Assembly: GCA_964425215.1 (NCBI GenBank)
Contig: CAYRLW010000021.1
Span: 1-50,970 of the forward strand
Origin: CAYRLW01 sp964425215
GTDB lineage: Bacteria > Spirochaetota > Spirochaetia > Treponematales > Breznakiellaceae
Direction: 5' to 3'
DNA length: 50,970 nt
A program made the translations under genes and the position numbers. Below, one piece after another: positions 25,935 through 33,710 of the stretch. The notes under the pieces were generated by a model that was given only the letters and a program-made list of their open reading frames with translations, made no database searches and was not told the origin of the DNA. Position 1 is the stretch's first letter. Every line of letters begins with the position of its first letter.

Positions 25935-28325
25935 GTGGACAACCAAACCTACGAACTTTCCCTGCAAGATATCGCTATTCCTCCCATCGATTTCGGAACG
26001 CCTTCCCCAGAGGGACCCGAAGCGAGCGTCATCGGCCAGCCCCGCGCCATGGCGGCCCTTTCTTTGGGCCTTGGCATCTCCGCAAGGGGATACAATATCT
26101 TTATCCAGGGAGCCCCGGGAACTGGACGGCGAACCGCCCTATTAAGAGCCCTCTCTGACTATACCGTAAGTACCGGCATACCGCAAGATATAACGTATGT
26201 TTCTAATTTCTCTAATCCCCTGGAACCCCGGGCTCTGGTATTTCCTCCGGGCAAGGCAAAACAACTTAAACAGGAAATCCACGAGCTCGTGGAGGATATT
26301 AAACGGCTTGTGGCCCTGCACCAAGAAAGTCAGGCCTTTAAAGAAAAAAAGGAAGCTCTGGTTGCCGATTTAGAACTGGAAGAGAACCATACCTTGACGG
26401 AGTTCGAATCCCTGGCCGCGACGGAGGGTTTTCAAATTGTCCAGCTTAACGACGGGGACACCCAGTCCACGGACCTGCTTCCCCTTCGAAACGGGAATCC
26501 CACTAGTTTCGAGGACCTCCAGGGAATGGTAGCCGCGGGAACCCTTTCTTCGGAAGAATGGAACCAGATCCGGGAAAAATACTACGCCCTTATGGATCGG
26601 ATGAAGGCTGTTTTTGACAGCTTAAAAAAAGCTCGCGGTGATTTAGATAAACGGATTTCGGATCTTCAAAAAGAAATGCTCGCTCCGGTAATCCAAGCCC
26701 AGATACAGCACCTTAAAACGGCCTATGGGGAACCAAAGGTGATCCAATGGCTCGACGAATTGGCCGCCGATATTATCTCTCATATTTTTCTATTCACCAA
26801 GGACCGTATAGAAACCGAATCGCGACGGCGAAAAAAATCTTCCCTGTCCCGGTACGGTATTAATGTCCTGGTGGACCGGTCGGAGCTATCCAAACCCCCG
26901 GTAATTTTTGAAAATCATCCATCCCTGGTAAACCTGGTGGGTTCCATCGATCCCCCTCCGGGAAACCAGGAAGACCCCCGGATGGCGTACCTTCGCATCC
27001 GAGGGGGAAGCATTTTAAAAGCGGCAGAGGGAATTCTAGTTCTCCGAGCAGAGGATATTGTGGAGGACGAAGAGGCCTGGCCCTACCTAAAACGGGTTTT
27101 ACAGACCGGCATCGTGGAAATTCAAAGTTCCCAAGGCCCCTTTGGCCCCTCCGTTTTAATTAAACCCGAGGCTCTTGAAATATCTCTTAAGGTGGTAATC
27201 ATCGGCGGAGAGCTTAGCTACGATTTACTGTACCAAACCGACGGGGATTTTCAAAAATTATTTAAAATTTGCGCGGAATTCGACTCGGTAATGGATAAAA
27301 CCCCCCAAACGGAACAGAACTATATCGCGTTTCTTCGTAAATTGTGCATCGATGAAAAACTTCGGCCCCTGGATCCCAGCGGAATCAGGGAAGTGATCGC
27401 TTACAGCATGCGGGACGCGGAACATCGTCAAAAATTGAGCACCCGGTTTTCCCTTATCGCGGACCTGCTCCGGGAGGCGAACTGGTGGGCCCAGGGGGAT
27501 AACAGGGGGATTTTAGACGCCCAGGCTATTCGAAAGGCGGTGGAAATGCGGTCCTTCCTCCACCGCCTGCCGGAGGACAACCTGGAGGGAATGATCCTCT
27601 CCGACGAAATAATCGTTCAGCTAACCGGGAGCGCCGTGGGAAAGGCCAACGCCCTAGCGGTTCACGATCGGGGTTACTTTTCCTACGGAGTCCCCGTGGT
27701 GGTTTCTGCAAAGGTAGCCCCCGGAGACGGCGGGGTTATCAACATAGAAGGGGAGTCGGGACTTTCGGGTGAAATATTTGATAAGGCGGTTCTTATCCTT
27801 TCGGGGTACCTGCGCAGTCGTTACGCCCGGACCTTTCCCCTTTCTATCACCGCCAGCGTATGTTTTGAACAAATGTACACCCCCATCGACGGTGATTCGG
27901 CCACGGCGGTTCAGCTTTGCGCCATCCTCTCCGCGATTTCCGGCATTCCCCTACGGCAAGATTTAGCTATGACGGGGAGCGTAAACCAACTGGGAGACGT
28001 GCAACCCGTCGGCGGGGTTTCGGAAAAAATTGAGGGGTTCCACTCCATCTGCGTTAAAAAGGGTCTATCGGGAACCCAGGGAGTCGTCATTCCCTGGCGA
28101 AACCGACATCAGCTGATCCTCTCTCCGGAGGTGGAAGAGGATATTCGGCGGGGAGTTTTCCATATTTACGCGGTCCGCCATATCGATGAGGCCTTGGAAC
28201 TGTTCACCAACCAGAACGCCGGGACCCTTAAGGCCGATGGAACCTTCGACAACGATACGGTAAACGGTATCGTTTCCCGGGAATTACGCCGAATGGCCGA
28301 GGTTATTAGAAGCTATGAAACTTGA
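25935..28325 (+). CDS. Lon-related ATP-dependent protease (AAA_32 + Lon proteolytic domain)
   Basis: A 796-residue soluble protease of the Lon-like group that lacks the N-terminal substrate domain of classical Lon. An ATP-binding loop is near residue 65 (GAPGTGRRT, with Arg where Walker A has Lys). A long helical insertion (about 115-260) with charged heptads follows, then a Walker B-like segment ILVLRAEDIVEDEEAW and an AAA lid. The C-terminal protease has its catalytic Ser in PIDGDSATAVQLCAILSA and Lys in GGVSEKIEGF. Substrates would be damaged or regulatory proteins. The GTG start at 25935 is supported by GAGGAGG. Confidence 0.9.
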   Translation: MDNQTYELSLQDIAIPPIDFGTPSPEGPEASVIGQPRAMAALSLGLGISARGYNIFIQGAPGTGRRTALLRALSDYTVSTGIPQDITYVSNFSNPLEPRALVFPPGKAKQLKQEIHELVEDIKRLVALHQESQAFKEKKEALVADLELEENHTLTEFESLAATEGFQIVQLNDGDTQSTDLLPLRNGNPTSFEDLQGMVAAGTLSSEEWNQIREKYYALMDRMKAVFDSLKKARGDLDKRISDLQKEMLAPVIQAQIQHLKTAYGEPKVIQWLDELAADIISHIFLFTKDRIETESRRRKKSSLSRYGINVLVDRSELSKPPVIFENHPSLVNLVGSIDPPPGNQEDPRMAYLRIRGGSILKAAEGILVLRAEDIVEDEEAWPYLKRVLQTGIVEIQSSQGPFGPSVLIKPEALEISLKVVIIGGELSYDLLYQTDGDFQKLFKICAEFDSVMDKTPQTEQNYIAFLRKLCIDEKLRPLDPSGIREVIAYSMRDAEHRQKLSTRFSLIADLLREANWWAQGDNRGILDAQAIRKAVEMRSFLHRLPEDNLEGMILSDEIIVQLTGSAVGKANALAVHDRGYFSYGVPVVVSAKVAPGDGGVINIEGESGLSGEIFDKAVLILSGYLRSRYARTFPLSITASVCFEQMYTPIDGDSATAVQLCAILSAISGIPLRQDLAMTGSVNQLGDVQPVGGVSEKIEGFHSICVKKGLSGTQGVVIPWRNRHQLILSPEVEEDIRRGVFHIYAVRHIDEALELFTNQNAGTLKADGTFDNDTVNGIVSRELRRMAEVIRSYET

Positions 28326-28347
28326 GCTGATTTTTAAATTATCGTAT

Positions 28348-28385
28348 ACTTTTCGTTGCGAAAAGTAGGCTTTAAATGCTATACT
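28348..28385 (+). promoter_or_regulatory. Promoter with overlapping palindrome upstream of the ATPase-HDOD gene
   Basis: -35 TTGCGA (28356-28361), 18-base spacer, -10 TATACT (28380-28385). The -35 is inside a perfect palindrome ACTTTTCG-TTG-CGAAAAGT (28348-28366), a possible operator or the end hairpin of the protease transcript. The leader has AAAGGA before the ATG. Confidence 0.5.
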
Positions 28386-28418
28386 TTTTTATTATTTTGC
28401 TTGTAAAGGAAAAGTATT

Positions 28419-29921
28419 ATGGCCGCCACACCTGAAATGTCCATCGATGTTAGTAAAATTAAAAAGGCCGTGCTTTCTGGAATTCCCCTTACCATCACCA
28501 CCTATACCCTTCCCCACGAAATTGAAGTATACATTGAACAGGTTTTGGAAGCCTTTTTACGGGAAGTGGGACAGGAAAAGTTAAAGGATTACGCGGCCTA
28601 CTGCGTCCGCGAATTGGCGGTAAACGCGAAAAAGGCCAACACAAAACGGGTCTACTTTATGGAACGGGGTTTGGATATCAATATCCCCGATGATTACAAA
28701 ATAGGCATGGAAAATTTTAAAACCGATACCCTTGATAATATCGCCCACTATTTACAACTGCAAAAAGAAAAGGGCCTGTATATCAAACTGATTTTCCAAG
28801 TTAAGGGAAACGTGATTTATATCGAGGTTCGGAATAACGTGGCGGTTACCAAGACGGAACTTATTCGAATCCACGATAAGTTAGCCCGTTCCCGGCAGTA
28901 CAATTCCCTGGAAGAGGCCCTAACCCAGGTTTTAGACGATTCGGAAGGGGCCGGTTTAGGGTTGGTTATTTTAGTTTTAATGCTTAAAAAAATCGGTCTT
29001 GACGAGGATTGTTTTGATATTTTAGGCACCGAAACGGAAACCATCGCTCGAATTTCCATTCCCCTGGACCAAACACGGGTCGAAAACCTTTCTATCCTCT
29101 CCAAGGCCATCGTGGACGAAGTTACAAGCCTTCCCCAATTTCCAGAAAACATCGTGATGATTCAAAAACTAATCAACGATCCCAAATCGGAAATAACCGA
29201 TATTGCCCGGCATATTTCCATGGACCCGGCTATGACGGCGGATCTTTTAAAAATCGTCAATTCCGCCCAATTTATGCTGGCAAAAAAGGTCGACAGCATT
29301 TCCGAAGCGGTAAAACTTGTCGGAATCCGGGGCATAAAGAACCTGCTCTACTCCTACGGTACTCAAAAAATATTAGGCGACGACACGGCGGATAAAAAGG
29401 CCCTTTGGGAACATTCGTACCGGACCGCTTTTTACGCGTACAACTTGGCTAAAAATTTCCGCAAGGACCGTAATTTACTGGACGACGCGTACGTTGGGGG
29501 AATACTCCACGATATGGGCAAAATCATCTTTTCCAATATCCACCCCGATTTGTTAAACAAGATCCGAAACTTCTGCACCGAAAAAGGGGTACCCACAGAA
29601 ACCTTCGAAGACCTTTCCGCGGGAATGAACCATGCGGAAATCGGCGCCCTTATCGCGGAAAAATGGAATTTCCCTGACAACTTGGTAAGCGCCATTCGAC
29701 TGCACCACGATCCTTCCTTGGCGACCAACGAGTTTAAGGACCTGGTGGAAACCGTTTATTTGGCCAATATGATGGTAGAATTCGAGGCGGGCAACGTAAC
29801 CTTCGATCAAATGGATAAAAAAGTACTGGGAACCTACGGAATTTCCTCAGAAAAACAGATAGAGTCACTGATCGAACGTTTTTCCCAGGGCTTTAAAAAG
29901 GAAACCCAACGTTCCCGTTAA
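28419..29921 (+). CDS. Fusion of an anti-sigma/histidine-kinase-like ATPase with an HDOD domain
   Basis: A 500-residue cytoplasmic signalling protein. The N-terminal half (about 1-215) is a GHKL-type ATPase relative: YCVRELAVNAKKANTK is an N box with Glu and Asn, and DDSEGAGLGLVILVLMLKK is a G2-like box; the DxGxG G1 motif and a phospho-His are not seen. The C-terminal half is an HDOD domain (about 230-430): SLPQFPENIVMIQKLINDP, SMDPAMTADLLKIVNSAQF, VGIRGIKNLLYSY, followed by GGILHDMGKIIF and a late LHHDP. HDOD proteins act in signal transduction and cell-cycle or motility control. Its stop codon overlaps the convergent methyltransferase gene by 4 bases (TTAA). Confidence 0.82.
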   Translation: MAATPEMSIDVSKIKKAVLSGIPLTITTYTLPHEIEVYIEQVLEAFLREVGQEKLKDYAAYCVRELAVNAKKANTKRVYFMERGLDINIPDDYKIGMENFKTDTLDNIAHYLQLQKEKGLYIKLIFQVKGNVIYIEVRNNVAVTKTELIRIHDKLARSRQYNSLEEALTQVLDDSEGAGLGLVILVLMLKKIGLDEDCFDILGTETETIARISIPLDQTRVENLSILSKAIVDEVTSLPQFPENIVMIQKLINDPKSEITDIARHISMDPAMTADLLKIVNSAQFMLAKKVDSISEAVKLVGIRGIKNLLYSYGTQKILGDDTADKKALWEHSYRTAFYAYNLAKNFRKDRNLLDDAYVGGILHDMGKIIFSNIHPDLLNKIRNFCTEKGVPTETFEDLSAGMNHAEIGALIAEKWNFPDNLVSAIRLHHDPSLATNEFKDLVETVYLANMMVEFEAGNVTFDQMDKKVLGTYGISSEKQIESLIERFSQGFKKETQRSR

Positions 29922-30745
29922 ATCTCCCGTTTTTCTACCAAGGTTCGAGCCCACGCATGGGCTACGATTCCAAAGGCGACCCCGACGTTCAGGGAGCCCT
30001 TGGCCCCATGGGTCGTAATCGACACCCGGCCACCGGAGCTGTCCGCCAATGCCAGGGCTTGGGGGCTAACTCCCAGTTCTTCGGACCCCACGATCATGGT
30101 CCCTTGCTGGGGAAAGGGAAAGCGTTCCAAGGGTAAACCTCCGGTTTCTAACGCAAAAATTGGCCCGGGCAATGCTTCCAGGGTACGCCGTTCCCAAGGG
30201 ACAATGGCTTCACAGCCCATGGCCGACCGTAACGAGCGGGGATGCTGGGGGTCCGCGCAAAGTGGCGATAGGTACAGGCCCTCAATCCCAAAGGATTCGG
30301 CGCTCCTAAAAAGGGAACCCACGTTAAAAGGAGACCGAATATCCTCCAGATACACAAAGGTTCCCGTAAAAACGGTACGCCTTGTTCTATCCAGAGCTCC
30401 CTGAGGATCGATACAATCCCAATCGGCGGTAGTTTGCCCGGTTTCCCGGATTAAAATATGCCGCAGGGTGTTTACCGGGCGACGGGGAACCGGAATGGAT
30501 CCCCTATCAGGAAATCTAAGCGGATCGTTCAACGCTTCTTGGAGCTCCAGGGCCGCGATGGAGACTTCTTTTGTAGCGTCCGGAGAAAATTCCCTATCCT
30601 GAACCCAGAGGTCGAATAGTTCCACGAGATTGGGGAGTTCACCCCCATCAAGGTGCCCATCCCGTTCTATTTCCGTGAGTATTTTAATAGATTTTCGTAA
30701 CCGTTGGTGCCGAGGGAGTTGTCGTAACTTATGAAGGGGAAACAT
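29918..30745 (-). CDS. SpoU/TrmH-family RNA 2'-O-ribose methyltransferase
   Basis: A 275-residue SPOUT methyltransferase acting on rRNA or tRNA. The three SpoU motifs are present: motif 1 RSPFNVGSLFRSAESFG, motif 2 MIVGSEELGVS, and motif 3 SITTHGAKGSLNVGVAFGI with the conserved Asn. An N-terminal basic, helical extension of about 100 residues (LRQLPRHQRLRKSIKIL) could bind RNA. The start is 3 bases after the stop of the Fe-ADH-like gene; it is last of the rsmI-flgM-ADH-spoU series. Which nucleotide it methylates cannot be told. Confidence 0.87.
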   Translation of the reverse strand: MFPLHKLRQLPRHQRLRKSIKILTEIERDGHLDGGELPNLVELFDLWVQDREFSPDATKEVSIAALELQEALNDPLRFPDRGSIPVPRRPVNTLRHILIRETGQTTADWDCIDPQGALDRTRRTVFTGTFVYLEDIRSPFNVGSLFRSAESFGIEGLYLSPLCADPQHPRSLRSAMGCEAIVPWERRTLEALPGPIFALETGGLPLERFPFPQQGTMIVGSEELGVSPQALALADSSGGRVSITTHGAKGSLNVGVAFGIVAHAWARTLVEKREI

Positions 30746-30748
30746 ACC

Positions 30749-31894
30749 CTAATACGCCTGTTTTAAAATATCGTAGGCGTCTTCCGTGCTAATCGGCCGG
30801 GGAGAAAAGGCGACAAAATCCAAGTTCCTAGCCACTTCGGCCACGGGGACCAGTCGATCTAGGGATAAATCGAATTCCTTCAACCGAGCGGGAACCTTCA
30901 GAAGCCCCATTTTTTTTCGAATCCCCTCCACGGCCATCGCGGCCGCGTCGGCGGTAGAAGAACCTTCCACCGGTTCACCGATAAGGGAAGCCACCCTTGC
31001 CATTTTTTCCGGTCTAGCGGTTACGAGCCGTTCCATCACGTAGGGTAGTAAAACGGAGGAACACCAAGATTTAGCCACCGTAAAACGACCATTTAGCGCA
31101 AAGGCCAAGGCGGTCCCAATGCCAGGGGCGCTGAGGGAAGTACCAAGGGCCATCAAAAAACCCGCGTTGGTAGCCCCGCCGATCAGGTCGTACACCCGGT
31201 TGTCCGAATAGGAATCCATCATTCGACTGTAAATAGACAGGGCCTGTTCAAGCAGTGCGTCGGATAAAAAGTTAGACCGGGTGGAACAGTAGGCTTCCAC
31301 GGCGACGCAAAACCCGTCAAAGGCCGTGGTGGAAGCGAATTTACCCGACAGGGATTCCGAAAGGGCCCCATCGATAATGGCGGCGGTACAGAGTCCCTCG
31401 GGGGACTTAACTGTTTTTACGGACCGGTCCCGGGGGTCCACCGCCACAAAGTAATCGGCCAATAAAAAGGGGTCCCTGCCGGTGGTAGGAACGGCAATGT
31501 AGGGGATAAAAGCGCTGGCCGGTTCACTGCCGTCCAAAATATCGAAAAGATAGGCCTCCGAACCGGCCAGCATGGCCGTAAGACGGGCAACGGCTTGGGT
31601 TTTTAAACCTCCCAGGCCCACGACGGAGGCGCATCGGGCACCCCGGGCCAATTTGGCCGCCTCTTCTGCCACGTCTGCGGTAGCCTGGGCGGGGACTTCG
31701 TCAAAAACTATGGCGTCGCACCCCGAATCTTCTAAAACTTGAACAACCCGTTGTATAATTTTATTTTCGTAGAGCACCGGTTCCGACACGACCAAAACCC
31801 GGCCCCCGTGGGGGGCGCAAATACTCCCTATCCGATTAACCGTATCGTTCCCTAATAGTATTTTGGGGTCTATTTTAAAGGAGATATCCGTCAT
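30749..31894 (-). CDS. Degenerate iron-containing alcohol dehydrogenase homologue (probable pseudoenzyme)
   Basis: A 381-residue protein with the overall layout and C-terminal helices of the Fe-ADH family (VLLPYVMERL, FVAFSPRPISTEDAYDILKQAY). Compared by eye with FucO-type enzymes, the active site is stripped. The NAD loop GGGSxxD reads GGLKTQA (96-102), PTTAGTGSE reads PTTGRDPFL (136-144), and of four metal ligands only the Asp stays (D193); the His positions are V197, T261 and K275. Dehydrogenase activity is therefore unlikely. The frame is intact, codon use is ordinary and it is packed between flgM (6 bases) and spoU (3 bases), so it is expressed and under selection rather than decaying. 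A binding or regulatory role is possible. Confidence 0.82.
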   Translation of the reverse strand: MTDISFKIDPKILLGNDTVNRIGSICAPHGGRVLVVSEPVLYENKIIQRVVQVLEDSGCDAIVFDEVPAQATADVAEEAAKLARGARCASVVGLGGLKTQAVARLTAMLAGSEAYLFDILDGSEPASAFIPYIAVPTTGRDPFLLADYFVAVDPRDRSVKTVKSPEGLCTAAIIDGALSESLSGKFASTTAFDGFCVAVEAYCSTRSNFLSDALLEQALSIYSRMMDSYSDNRVYDLIGGATNAGFLMALGTSLSAPGIGTALAFALNGRFTVAKSWCSSVLLPYVMERLVTARPEKMARVASLIGEPVEGSSTADAAAMAVEGIRKKMGLLKVPARLKEFDLSLDRLVPVAEVARNLDFVAFSPRPISTEDAYDILKQAY

Positions 31895-31900
31895 GGGGTA

Positions 31901-32185
31901 TTACAACCCCAGGGAATCAATAATTTTGTTCGCGGTTTCCGTGAGCACTTTTTCGTTGATATAGGACGGATCGTTAATTTTCTGCTTCAACTCGGCGATT
32001 TTATCCATCCGCAGATCGTTAACCTGAGAAACCAGCTCAATGGCATGATAGAGATCCGCCTTTTCGGCCGCCTCCGAAGACACGGAAACCGCGTCGGAAA
32101 CGAACTTTTGACGCGTATTTTCCACACGATCGGTTTTTTTACCGTTCTGAATGGGATCTATGGAACCTATCCTATCGATCGTCAT
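31901..32185 (-). CDS. flgM: Anti-sigma-28 factor FlgM
   Basis: A 94-residue protein with the FlgM layout: a disordered N-terminal half (MTIDRIGSIDPIQNGKKT) and a C-terminal sigma-28-binding half with helical ALYHAIE-like segment ADLYHAIELVSQVNDLR and the family signature MDKIAELKQKINDPSYINEK. It would hold FliA inactive until the flagellar hook is complete. A sigma-28-like promoter lies immediately upstream inside the end of rsmI, which would make FlgM part of its own sigma factor's regulon, as in enteric bacteria. The ADH-like gene begins 6 bases downstream. Confidence 0.87.
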   Translation of the reverse strand: MTIDRIGSIDPIQNGKKTDRVENTRQKFVSDAVSVSSEAAEKADLYHAIELVSQVNDLRMDKIAELKQKINDPSYINEKVLTETANKIIDSLGL

Positions 32186-32215
32186 TGTTATGCCCTACCT
32201 TGCCGTGTATAAACA

Positions 32216-32243
32216 GTATCGGCACTTTCATTGTAATAGTTTA
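32216..32243 (-). promoter_or_regulatory. Sigma-28-like promoter of flgM
   Basis: Minus-strand TAAA (complement of 32240-32243), 16-base spacer, GCCGATAC (complement of 32216-32223), close to the consensus TAAA-N15-GCCGATAA. The predicted start is about 24 bases before the flgM ATG. The -35 element lies within the last codons of rsmI. Confidence 0.7.
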
Positions 32244-32920
32244 TCGTTTTTCTTTCCAGATACGAATACGGAAAATTCGCCTAACTGGGTCTCCCGTTCC
32301 TGCAATAGTTCTCGAACCTCGATTACAGAACCCCGGAGGTACTCTTCGTGTAGTTTCGTCATCTCTCTGCCCACACAAACGTACCGTTCCCCATCTAGAT
32401 CGGCCAAATCGTCAAAAAGCTTAAGGATTCGGTAGGGCGATTCGTAAACTACAAAAGCCTCCTCAGTCTCCAACAGCTCCTTAAGCCGGGACCGGCGCCT
32501 TCCCCCCTTGGGGGATAAAAAACCTTCAAAAACCACTGCCTTGTCCAAACCCCCAGCCACGCTTACCAGGGTAGCGAAGGCCGACGGTCCGGGTATGGGA
32601 ACCACCCGGTGTCCCGCTTGGCTTATGTATCGGACCAACACGGCTCCGGGATCGCTCACCGACGGGGTTCCCGCGTCGCTGGCGTAGGCGACCTGTTTGC
32701 CCTCGTTTAGAACTTCCAATATTTTTTGGGCCGCTACGAGCTCGTTACCCGCCCGACAGGACATAAGCCGAACCTTTATCCCTAGGTGGTTCAGGAGCTT
32801 CAGGGTGTGACGGGTATCCTCGCAGGCCACCAGATCAACGTTTTTTAAGGTTTCCACGGACCGAAGCGTAATATCACCCAGGTTTCCGATCGGCGTGGCG
32901 ATAATATAGAGGGTAGACAC
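32228..32920 (-). CDS. rsmI: 16S rRNA (cytidine-1402-2'-O)-methyltransferase RsmI
   Basis: Cytoplasmic tetrapyrrole-methylase-fold enzyme that 2'-O-methylates C1402 of 16S rRNA. Motifs: YIIATPIGNLGDITLR at the N-terminus, VACEDTRHTLKLL, AYASDAGTPSVSDPG and IPGPSAFATLVSVAG, with EGFLSPKGGRRRSRL before the last domain. At 230 residues it lacks the C-terminal extension of the longer E. coli enzyme. Translation starts at a GTG (32920) placed exactly 6 bases after a predicted -10, so the transcript should be leaderless. flgM follows in the same direction after 42 bases. Confidence 0.93.
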   Translation of the reverse strand: MSTLYIIATPIGNLGDITLRSVETLKNVDLVACEDTRHTLKLLNHLGIKVRLMSCRAGNELVAAQKILEVLNEGKQVAYASDAGTPSVSDPGAVLVRYISQAGHRVVPIPGPSAFATLVSVAGGLDKAVVFEGFLSPKGGRRRSRLKELLETEEAFVVYESPYRILKLFDDLADLDGERYVCVGREMTKLHEEYLRGSVIEVRELLQERETQLGEFSVFVSGKKNDKLLQ

Positions 32921-32926
32921 GGCTTT

Positions 32927-32955
32927 ACTATATACGGATTCTTTCGTATCGCCAA
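32927..32955 (-). promoter_or_regulatory. Leaderless promoter of rsmI
   Basis: Minus-strand -35 TTGGCG (complement of 32950-32955), 17-base spacer, -10 TATAGT (complement of 32927-32932), 6 bases (AAAGCC), then the GTG start at 32920. Confidence 0.6.
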
Positions 32956-32997
32956 GGGCGCGGATTTTACAAAACTCTTTGAATTTTGTAATAACTT

Positions 32998-33462
32998 ATG
33001 TTTCGGGTTTTTTCGCAAAGGATAAAATGGAAAATGTTACAAATTTTGATTTTTGTACTTATGGGTACCGTTCTTCTCTGGTTTGGTTATAGCCTTTTCT
33101 TTGGGATCGGCAAGGGGTCAAAACCACGTTCGTCCTTTGGGTCCCCCAAAAAGGTATATCCACCGGTTCAAGAGGGTATACCGGGGGCGCCTAAAACATG
33201 TCCCGTCTGTTCCGCCCGGCTAGAACGGGGCGAGAGGGTCAAATCGTCCGCCTTTCCGTCCATGGGAGGAACGGACCGGTTAATGTATATAGCCGGTTGT
33301 CCCTATTGTTTATCGGGACAACGGGAACGCCGTTGTCCCGTCTGCGGTGCCACCTTAAACCTTGATCAAGTTCTTATCGCCCGTCTTTTTGATAAACCCA
33401 CCAGATCCCACGTGCATGTCCTGGGGTGTTCCCAATGCCGGGGACAACGGAAGCATACGTAA
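32998..33462 (+). CDS. Membrane-anchored zinc-ribbon protein of unknown function
   Basis: A 154-residue protein with a basic N-terminus (RVFSQRIKWK), one transmembrane helix (about 14-35) and a soluble part with four Cys pairs: CPVC, CPYC, CPVC and CSQC, which should form two zinc ribbons. The start at 32998 is kept because the preceding basic residues suit a membrane anchor, but a promoter-like TTTACA and TAATAA (32966-32971, 32989-32994) lies so close that an internal ATG at 33034, with AAAGGA upstream, may be used. The gene is divergent from rsmI and precedes flaB. Family not recognised. Confidence 0.68.
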   Translation: MFRVFSQRIKWKMLQILIFVLMGTVLLWFGYSLFFGIGKGSKPRSSFGSPKKVYPPVQEGIPGAPKTCPVCSARLERGERVKSSAFPSMGGTDRLMYIAGCPYCLSGQRERRCPVCGATLNLDQVLIARLFDKPTRSHVHVLGCSQCRGQRKHT

Positions 33463-33470
33463 TTTCCTTC

Positions 33471-33497
33471 TAAAGGTTCTTTTTTAATAACCGATAC
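33471..33497 (+). promoter_or_regulatory. Sigma-28 promoter of flaB
   Basis: TAAA (33471-33474), exactly 15 bases, ACCGATAC (33490-33497), close to the FliA consensus TAAA-N15-GCCGATAA. Predicted start near 33504, over 200 bases before the flaB ATG. Confidence 0.75.
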
Positions 33498-33503
33498 TTT
33501 AAA

Positions 33504-33710
33504 TGAAATCGGCGCTTGCGACCGTGCCCGTCGGGCCTCCGTAGCGATCCGCCGATTTAGGTATCCTCTACCCTTCCGGTGATGAGCGGGTCGAGGGTTC
33601 CGGCACAGTACAGCTTCGTAGAGCAACGGCAAGGATGCCGCGGCGCCCTATCGTACCGTCGTTTAATGACGATAATGGTGGACGTCGAAAACGCCAAAGG
33701 AGTGAAGCCT
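33504..33710 (+). promoter_or_regulatory. Long flaB 5' leader
   Basis: About 207 bases lie between the predicted sigma-28 start and the flaB ATG. No convincing gene is inside: the open frame from 33579 is just the upstream extension of flaB. Several short complementary stretches (for example GTCGTTTAATGACG) could fold, and AAAGGAG sits 8 bases before the ATG. Translational control, such as CsrA binding to flagellin leaders in other bacteria, is possible but not shown. Confidence 0.45.

Noticed and set aside
33579..33710. A 44-residue N-terminal extension of flagellin
   Set aside because: Flagellins begin MIINHN and are exported by their native N-terminus. A good ribosome site precedes 33711, and the extension has no sense as protein.
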